Positions 55,314-64,000 of a stretch of 64,000 nt of DNA are shown piece after piece. Both the position numbers and the translations under genes were made by a program. This stretch comes from Mugil cephalus. Taxonomy: Eukaryota > Chordata > Actinopteri > Mugiliformes > Mugilidae. The first letter of the stretch is position 1. Each line of letters starts with the position of its first letter. A model generated the notes under the pieces. It was not told the DNA's origin. It did not search any database and worked only from the letters and a program-made list of their open reading frames with translations. The DNA lies in contig NC_061789.1 in assembly GCF_022458985.1 (NCBI RefSeq), positions 17,392,357 through 17,456,356 on the forward strand, in the 5' to 3' direction.

Positions 55314-56700
55314 CGGATGTTTCCGAGGTGGACGTACTGAATTAAAACTCTGCAGAGCAGACACTGAAAGCCAGTGAACCTGTAGCTTCTTGGCCATCGT
55401 CTGAACGAGGACCATGCTTTATGGAGGCTGTATGCTGAGCTGCTTCTGCCGCTGTGAAGGCCCTGAGCTGAGCTGTGTGCTGTTTGATACCTCTGTATGT
55501 GTGCATTTGAATAATAATTGTTACTTCATACTCATTCGATTGACTGCACGGGACCGGAGGCATATGAGAAGGACAGCGATGCAAGAGAAAAGTAGTGGGA
55601 GAAGACACACAAGGACTTTGTTGTAGCAAAGCACTGCTGCCTTAAAAGTGACAGAACTGAAATGAACTGGACTCAGCTGAACACTGTGGTTAATTCACCC
55701 CTGTGCACACACTGGTGTCTTGTTACCCAATAAGCCTTTTGGATTGGATCTCAGTTATGCTTCAGCTCACCCAGACATACCTTCTGGGATGAGTTTTGAT
55801 GAAGCAAGTAAATGGTTAAGACAGATGGGTTCACTTAACCGAAGACAAGAAACAAATGCAGAAGCCAGACATTGACTGTTTATTTATGTTTGGGTTATAC
55901 CAAGTCAGCCCCTTAAATATTCAAAGCCACATCAATATCTGAGTTATATACATTCTTGGTTTTAAGGACAATCTTGAGCACTTTTTATATTGTTGTTGAA
56001 CTTCATGTAGGCTTATCCAGCAAAGTCACGTGGTGTAAAGTGACATATTGACCATTCTCCATCACCCAGTGTTTTTGTCTCATGACATTTTTTTTTTCTA
56101 TACAAGCCACTTTTCAACCCCACTTCTGTCTTAATATTACAGTTTAAAGATTTACTCCACTGTTTTGTTTTGTTGCCTATTGCACAAGTTGCACAAGTAT
56201 TTTTTTTTTAATTTTTTTGTACTTAACTGCAAGGTTGCCACTAGACTTCATGCTCTTCAAATATTGTAAAAACAGGGATGAAAGACAGAGGGAACCACTG
56301 GGGTTGAAAGCAACAACTTGGTTTTGGTTGTGCAATTTGCAAAATATGGATTACAGTGACATGGTCAACTGAAGGCCCTGATGTGTATAAAGATGTGATG
56401 TCTACCTGCAGGTGCTTGGGAGCACAGAAATGAGATTTTCTCAGAAAAAAAAAAAGTACCGAAATGTATATTGTGGGTTAGTATTAAGATTAATCTGCAA
56501 AGATAACTGATGTTTGTGTGGTGTCATTATTTTTTTTTTTACTGATGTATGAATAATATCATTATATAATGTCTTATTTTGTATGGTAACTTTTATCTTT
56601 TCTTATTCCTGTTGTTTTCTGCTCTTGAATGTCAGGAAGGTTTGCACTTGTCCATGAGGACTTTATTTTGAAATTTAATAAATGTTGAACTGACGGCATG
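55314..56700 (+). other. Probable stk17a 3'UTR
   Basis: About 1.37 kb of AT-rich sequence with poly-T tracts runs from the stk17a stop to the first good AATAAA. No other gene is seen in it. Confidence 0.5.
56677..56682 (+). terminator. Candidate polyadenylation signal, stk17a
   Basis: AATAAA in TTTAATAAATGTTG, followed within about 40 bases by a TG-containing stretch. It is the first canonical hexamer found after the stop. Confidence 0.55.
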
Positions 56701-56964
56701 CATTGCAAAATGTAACAAAGAAAAATACATCTGAGTTTTGTAGCAATCTCTTCTGCCTATGGGACTCTTCTTTACAGCAGAAACAACAATGCAGTTTGCG
56801 TTCAACACCTTTTTTTTACTTTTGTTATTTCCCATGCAGTTAAAAATTAAATTTCAAACTGTACATTTCTGGAATATTCATTCAATCAGATTCCACTTCT
56901 CATTTGCATGATCTCTAGGAAGTTGCTCAACTATAAACGAGGCATTCTTTAATGTCTTTGGACG

Positions 56965-57045
56965 GTGGCAGGAAGTCAGGGAACCCGGAGAGAACCCACA
57001 CAGACACGGAGAACAAGCAAACTCCACACAGAAACTGTCACCGAA
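56965..57045. repeat. Dispersed vertebrate/teleost repeat fragment
   Basis: Contains GGAACCCGGAGAGAACCCAC, CACGGAGAACAAGCAAACTC and CACACAGAAA. The reverse reads as the well-known GAGTTTGC..GTTCTCC..GTGGGTTCTCTCCGGG core of a widespread fish interspersed repeat. The class is not determined by eye. Confidence 0.65.
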
Positions 57046-58330
57046 TAGATTTAGAAAAAATAAACTTTCGGGTACTGTGTAAAATAGAAAGCAGCATGAG
57101 GGAGGTGTAAGACTTCCTAGTGTTTCTTCTTTGGTTAATATTTTTGGGAAGGATTCATTCCTTCCTTTTGGCGGCTACTGACCTCAGCACGGAACACACC
57201 ACTCACACTTACGTCCTTCCTTTGAGCTGGGACATGACGCACCTGGGACATGACATGGGTATCTTTTTCTGAATCTCGTGTGTCATAATCATGACCTCAT
57301 TCTCATTTTGCATAGCGGTATGGATAGCTCACCTATGCGCAGTCGATACAAAAGCACAATATTGCACCAAAACAGACTGCCCATGCTTGGACCAGACTGA
57401 TGCAAAGCATCTGCTTTTCATCTCTGTATGTCTATTTTCAGAAACCGAATATCATAAAGAAAAAAATAAGTTTTCTCTTGGGCCAGTCTTCCATAAATAT
57501 CCAGCAGATCCTCTGAACAGGAAATGCCAGCATCCTGTAAAGAGGAACACAGAGTAATAGTTTCCAATGTAGTGAAGTTTCGTGTTTTTTTCTTTGTCAT
57601 GCACAGTCTGTTGTGCTTATTTAATTGTGTCAGGGTAAACAATATCCCTGCCTGGAAATATCCCGAATTCTTGCTTTAATGTCTTCTTCCTCTTGTGGTC
57701 GGCATTGTGCCAGTTCAACTCTCCGGTAGCCAATAAGGAGAAAGCAGGACTATCTGCAGGGTCCTGGTCCAGTGGCTCTTGGCTGGACGGACTGCTTCCT
57801 ATAAAGAAAATCCTGTCTCTATATGGAGCTGAGTAATGCCAAAAATGTCCATTCCTTTTTACAAACCTCGTCCTTAATGCCTTCCCTCCTTGCGGGGTTT
57901 GTTTTCTCAGGGGGAGATGGTATTGTTTCCATATAACAGTGCGCACACATTCACACACAAACGTGTGGTTACCGAAGTGATTGATTAAGTGGCTGCTTCT
58001 CAGAAGGGCTCTCCAGATCAGCTCGCATGACTTTGATATTTACCGTGACCATGAGAAGATGATTTAAGGCAGATGTGGAGACAGTTTGTACCGTCTCCTA
58101 ACCCGTAAGTGTGTTGCAAAATCTGGCTTAGTGGCAAAAGAGCACTTAGCTCCTACAGATCCAAACAAATCCGAAAAGCAGGTCAAAACTCACAATAGGG
58201 CACTCAGATAACTCCTCCCAAACAATCAACAGTCTCGCTTAATGCTTTTGAAAGGTAAACAGGAAAAGGGGGTACTTTCAATCACCACAGACTATGACTA
58301 TAACCCAACAAATACAGTGTGTTTTTTTAG

Positions 58331-58443
<113 letters not shown>

Positions 58444-61400
58444 CTTTATTCATCTCAATGAGAAATTCACAATCCTGGATTGTTGATTGAGGTTGTTGTT
58501 TTAGACTTTTAGTTTGGGGGTTTCCTTTCTTCCTAACCAGCTGCATGTCCTTAAGGCAAATCTGCCAGTGCCTCTGGACAGTACTTTGATCCCCCGAGTT
58601 TTGCCAAAACTCAGAATCCGGATTTCAAAATGTAAACCTCTTGGGAAGCTGGAAACACCACATTGCCCAGTAGAGGTTTTAAAACAACCTGTTATGTAGC
58701 AACGGACTGTTGACAACACTGCGGCGTTTTTGAGCATCGCAGTAATAAAACATTTGCCTATGTAAAACACTTTTCTTCGTCATAGTCAAATACCGCGTTG
58801 GGTGGATGATAACAGTATGCAAAGATCGGTCTGAAATAGTCCATCGACAAGATAAGACTGTAGTTCAAGCGAGTCCTGTGAAGCTACGCCTTTTGCTGCA
58901 GGCTGGCAGGTGGTACCAAAAATAGCTCAAAATTACATAAAGTAGAGACACAAAGAACAACAAACAAACATTTTGCTAGGAATGTACTGTACATGAGAAG
59001 TTGTTTGTCTTAGATTTCTAACCTTTCGTTGTTTCAGTGGAGGTGGTCACAGCAGTGAATAACAAATACCTCCGATAATTCATTTCTTTTTATGATGGTT
59101 ACATAAGGCGTACATTTATCCACAATCCAATGTCTTCAAGGATGTGTTGGTGTCACTTTATAAATATTTTTGTGACTGTTAAGTTACATGAGTTCATGTG
59201 TCTTCACTAGAGGCCAGTCTTAGTATGACCTACCCTAGAGCTCAGTTCTTGGGAGGCAGCGCGGGTCTCTTTGGTTCCAAGCACAAATTTCAGTTCAAAG
59301 TGGGTTTTCTAGGCCATCCCGGACATGAACGTAGCGTTCCCAGCCCCTCATGTAGCATTCCTCTCTTTCCAGCACCCTGACCTCCTGTTCTGGTTGTCTT
59401 CCTCTTTCCCCTCTTACTGCTGCATTTTCACTGCCCCCTGTCTCTCCCAATCTCCCTATCTCTAGATCTCCTTCAGTGCACCAGATTTCTCAGAAGTGGT
59501 TTGCCTCGCATCTTACATAATGGGGAAATTCCTTTACGCTTATGTTCCTGATGAGACTGCCATCATGGAGAGAGTAGGTTACTCAAAAAACCCCAAGCGT
59601 GGAACATCTGCATCTTCCACAGTCATAACTTTCCAATTATCTTAATTTTTTATTTTTATATCTTGTCTCTTTAATAACCTCTGCAAACCACCGCATCACA
59701 GCAACATAAGCCAATCATCTCACTGATAGTTTCATGTTAATATCTCAACTTAGCACTTTTACTCCAATTCTCAGTCAGTCGCTACCAAATGTATTCACTC
59801 CTGCTGTGTTCCAGTCGTTTACATGCAAACCAAATTATTGCCTTAATCCGACTTTAACTGGACAACATAAGTACATGTAAACACGTTACTCCGACTACAA
59901 ATCATAGTTTTTGAGTTCTGATTAAGACACACAGATAATGTGATTGGAAATACTTTTTCTCTGGCATGTATACGCTTCGGACATCTCACTGGATAACGCT
60001 GGCGTATGACCCTGGAACAAAAACATCCAAGAAAGCCAGTTGCAGAAGAAGAAGGTAAACAGAGCCGGTAGAAGAACCACCTGAGGGACAGCACGCATCT
60101 CATCTGCACCATACGTAGCGCGCACATTACGTACAAGATGAAAAAAAAGCTGTACTATTATCCATCTTGTTGTTAGAAATGCTGGTCTGCCTCCAGTTGT
60201 TTATTATATGACATAATAGGTCAACCCGGAAGGGGGCCATATTAACCCGCTGAAAAGAGTGTCGAGGAGGGGGACATAAGCTATTTGATTTTCTCCATGG
60301 GTGTAAACTGGGACGAGGACCACATTTAGGATTTCAAATGGCATAGCTCGATTAAGCGTTGATTAAGTGTTGACCTAAAACTCTTTGTGCAAAACTTTGC
60401 AAGGATCTTTCAGACCGCCATAATGCCTAACAGAACTGCAAGCTGCTGAAGCGTGGTGGATTCAAGTGGCTCGGACACCTGGGCCTTAAGAGGGTGAAAA
60501 CAAGACACAATCCTGAAACACACCTGATGTTTTAGTTCTCCCAAATCCTCTAAGTGTTGTACAGAGATAAGACAAACTATGAAAAGTACAAGGTTGAAAT
60601 TTGCAGGGTTAGTTTAGTAAATGTTGAGTGGGATACACAACGGAGAGTACTTCTTTTGCGTGTGTCAGATGTGTTTGCAAAACAAAAACAGAGAGAGAGA
60701 GAAAAAATTCCCAGAAGAGCCAAAACAATATGTAATATGTATTTCATGCTGGTGCATTCATAGCAGTGAGGGAGGCAAATGCCTTTGGTTAAGCTGAGCT
60801 ATTTATTCTGTCCCTGGAAACAGTTGAAGAACAACAAAAGCATTCTCAACAAAGAGTAGCGCGACCTGACGCTTCTGCCTGTTTTCTTCCCGTTTGCGGC
60901 GACCGTCCTCCCTCAACACGGGGGCACTACTGGCACACAGCGTACTCAGAAAAGCCACACAAAAGCTCAAAGAGAACTCTTCACCTCTAAAAGTTGGAGA
61001 AGAAACCGAACCAAAACAAGGGACAATGCTAAGTTAATCCTTTAAAGGTTCAGTTTCAGTGCGGGTAAGCTCATGGAAAGAAACAATAACACAGTCAGTC
61101 CTGTTGTTTGGATTTGCAGGAGTCGGTGCACACAAATGCCCACTCACATGTGCTTAAACTGTACTTACACACACCGCCAGAGAAGCCGCAATGACCCACC
61201 GTGAACTCTGTCCGCTGATTCGCCACACGTCCAGGATAGATTCCAGGTTTGTGAATGACGTGGAACAGATTCTGGTGGTCTGGATATTTTTTTGAGCGCT
61301 CTGTTTTTACTGTTTTTTCTTCGGTTTATTGTCAGGGAGTTATTTAAGGAATCTGAACCACTGACATATTAGACAGATGTTGAAATAAACTGCTTTATTC

Positions 61401-64000
61401 ACTAATTTATTCATTCATCACTCCTCTCTTCCTACATACAAATAATGCAATCATCACAAATCCTTGCGTTACTGTATATTTAGTGTAAAACAGAACTTCC
61501 TGTTCAAGAAAAACGTGATGGTTGTGCTTTCTGCCAAACTGCATGAAGCTCAAAAATGTCTAGGTTTCTAAACAATGAGAACATTGACGGGTAACTCTGG
61601 TCGGCAGCTCCGCAAGGCTGTGCTGTAGGCACAGTAATGGAGCGACCCAATATATCAAATGACTGAACTTTCCAGGATTTTTATCTCTAGCATTTCACAA
61701 TACAGGAAAGCTTGGGATTGAAATGAAACTTCGGGCAGCAGTCACGGCTTTTTCACATTTATTTAGTTTGAGCTGTATTTGCGGTCTGAGCTGGCACTCT
61801 TTGATTAGTAAGTAATATGAAGTCTGTGGGTATGGCACAAAGACTTTGAGATGAAGAAAGAGGAAAACATGTCCTTCTTTTTTGGAGCCTGGTGGCATTT
61901 CAGTGGAATTGTTGTCTCCAGGAATACTTTCAAGGTTTCCTGGAGCCCGGAGCAGTTAATTAGCAAAAAAGTCAGCTGTCACATCTTTTTATGTTGTTTC
62001 CATTTGCTGTGTTCCCTCGTCTTTGTTCATCTCTCCAGGGCTTTGAGCTATGCAGCCCTCATACACTTGAAACTTGTTTGTGCCTGTGTGCTCAACGTGG
62101 CCATTGCTGTCAAATTTTTTATATTGTCTCAAGCTTCCTGATGTAATCGGTTAAATCAGTGCGCGTTAAAAGAGCCGGGGAACAATAGCTGCGGGTCAAA
62201 CGGGTCGTGGAAAAGTGTTCGAGGAACAATGCTATCTGGAGACCCGGTAACAAAATTCTTGTCGAAAGGTGGGGACTTTCACGTAAACGCTTCCGCAATC
62301 ACAGACTCACCTGGGCCTTGTGTTAGCTGACGGTCGGTTATTTCTGCATGAACGGCTTCACCTCTCTCAGGCACAATAATTGCAGGTATGACAGCTTGTG
62401 GGAGCTTGACAAGATGACAGCCCTAACCCTTCTGTGCTGCAGTCCTGTGCCAAGAGGGATTAACACCAAGCCTCGTCAATGAGAACAGATTGTTTCAGCC
62501 TCTTTCACTGTGAGAAACTGCGGCACTGGAATTTTATATTCTAGCCGCGCTAGTGTGGCTCTTAATTTGGTTTGTTGCGTTGAATGATTGGGTGGTTTCC
62601 ATCAAAACTAGGTGTAGAAATATGCGTTGGTGGAAAACAGAAGAAGAAAAGAGGACAGGAACAATAAAACCTATATACTCTACATACTCTACAGTACAGA
62701 AAACTGATTTGGCAAAATCTTAAGTTGCCATCGGTGTAGCTGTTATTAACTGGCTAATACAATATAACACACTTCTGTTTTTCTGTGCCTGGATCAAAAG
62801 GACACTGAGGCCTGAAGCACTGGAGCAGCTGCGAAAGCATCTCCGTTATCCAGCAGAAAAATCTACTATAACCTTACAAGAAACACAGCATTCCTAGAGA
62901 CAGTTTCTGCCAAACTAAAGTGCCCTCTGTGTTTGCCTTAGATAAAATAAAAATAATAAGCTCTGTCACGGATTTCTGCTTTGAAACAGCAGAGTTAAAG
63001 TCCCTGGAAGTGTAAACACAGCGAGATTTCTAGGGCTCTTATGCAAGCCTGCTCTCACCTCTGTGAGACACTGGGAAATATCAAATTAAATGAGCTTTTT
63101 TTTTTTTTTTCAAGAAAAAAAAAACGGTAGTATAAATACAAAGCTCTATAGTTATTTGGCGCTGTTCACAGCAGAAGCCCTCCGTCAAATAAAAACATGT
63201 GAATGGAGAACACGATGTTCCTCGTCCCAGAGAGGCTGAATGTTTTTACAGTCGGGCCTCCCAAGTTGCCAGTAGGACGAGACACTGTTTTAGACATTTT
63301 GTTGCCAGTGACACCTACAAAAAATGTCCCCCGGATGTACCTCCTTTATTTAGTTAATGAGCTGTACAGTCTGATACAAACTTCAAATATCCTTCGACTT
63401 CAAAAATCCTGGAAAGTAATCTTGAATATTTTGGTACTCTGCTTTTCCATACTTCAGTTCCAGATTTTAGGAACTTCTTACTAAAAATACAAAACAAAAT
63501 AAGTGTGTACATACTTTAAATTAAATACCAATACTGTGGGGACACAAGTCGATACTTGGACTCATTGAAACATGTTGTATGCACACTGTATATAACTGTA
63601 CCTCAAATTCGTATTTAGTTTGCCAAATAAATCACCAGCATCTCCTTTCAGGCACAGAGTTCAGTGGTGAAGCACGTAATCCAAAAACGTGCCATATAAA
63701 GCTGAAGGTGCTCCTGTTGCAGCTCCTGACGTAGAGAGAGTAAATGTACATCTCATTCATCATGGGCTGCTGCAACTTCTCATTTTGTTCAACAGCACCA
63801 CCAAGAGGAATAACAATGTCACACAGAGGCAGGGTTTACTCACCATCATTAACGCGAATGATATTTTGTCATACCTTGATAATGAGAAGATGATTTTAAG
63901 ATTCAAATTTTAAGTGACAAACACGCACTACTGTGTGCACGTGACCTGTATCCACCACTACACATCAGTGGTGGGAGGTGGGATGTCCTCTTTCTTAATA

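Noticed and set aside
57617-57958. A 113-codon minus-strand frame downstream of stk17a
   Set aside because: No similarity recognised, no convincing splice partners or promoter.

Overview
The window is vertebrate nuclear DNA, almost certainly from a ray-finned (teleost) fish. It contains intron-split, vertebrate-type genes with GT-AG junctions, Tc1-like transposon remains of the kind common in fish, tetranucleotide (GATA) and trinucleotide microsatellites, and a compact gene set that includes a short smooth-muscle-type myosin light chain kinase (mylk5-like) and a C1q-domain gene. I cannot name the species.

Layout. (1) 811-2445, plus strand: a single-exon Frizzled receptor closest to FZD2. (2) 2446-11954: about 9.5 kb without recognisable genes, holding the likely fzd2 3'UTR, microsatellites and a degraded Tc1 fragment. 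(3) 11955-19698, plus strand: a 17-coding-exon myosin light chain kinase (Ig-Ig-Fn3-kinase-calmodulin-binding-Ig), reconstructed at 871 aa. (4) 20820-29627: three consecutive minus-strand genes, namely a secreted C1q-domain protein (3 exons, 227 aa), a COQ10-type coenzyme Q-binding protein (5 exons, 234 aa) and 17-beta-hydroxysteroid dehydrogenase 1 (6 exons, 290 aa). (5) 29628-46815: about 17 kb of gene-poor sequence with a hairpin MITE and a nearly complete but dead Tc1-like transposon. (6) 46816-55313, plus strand: a DRAK-family kinase closest to STK17A (7 exons, 362 aa). (7) 55314-64000: its 3'UTR, then gene-poor sequence with a long GATA repeat. I checked the reading frame across each exon join by hand. 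All five multi-exon models close to a whole number of codons.

The genes do not form a pathway. They cover Wnt reception, actomyosin contraction, innate-type secreted C1q, mitochondrial ubiquinone handling, oestrogen synthesis and apoptosis-linked kinase signalling. What links them is ancestry: FZD, COQ10 and STK17 relatives also lie near each other on human 2q32-33, and FZD2 and HSD17B1 both lie on human 17q21. The window therefore looks like one copy of a Hox-bearing paralogon that kept members lost from the mammalian 17q21 copy. I found no evidence for a wholly new biological system. The most interesting points are this retained linkage, the divergent COQ10 and STK17 tails, and several repeat structures.
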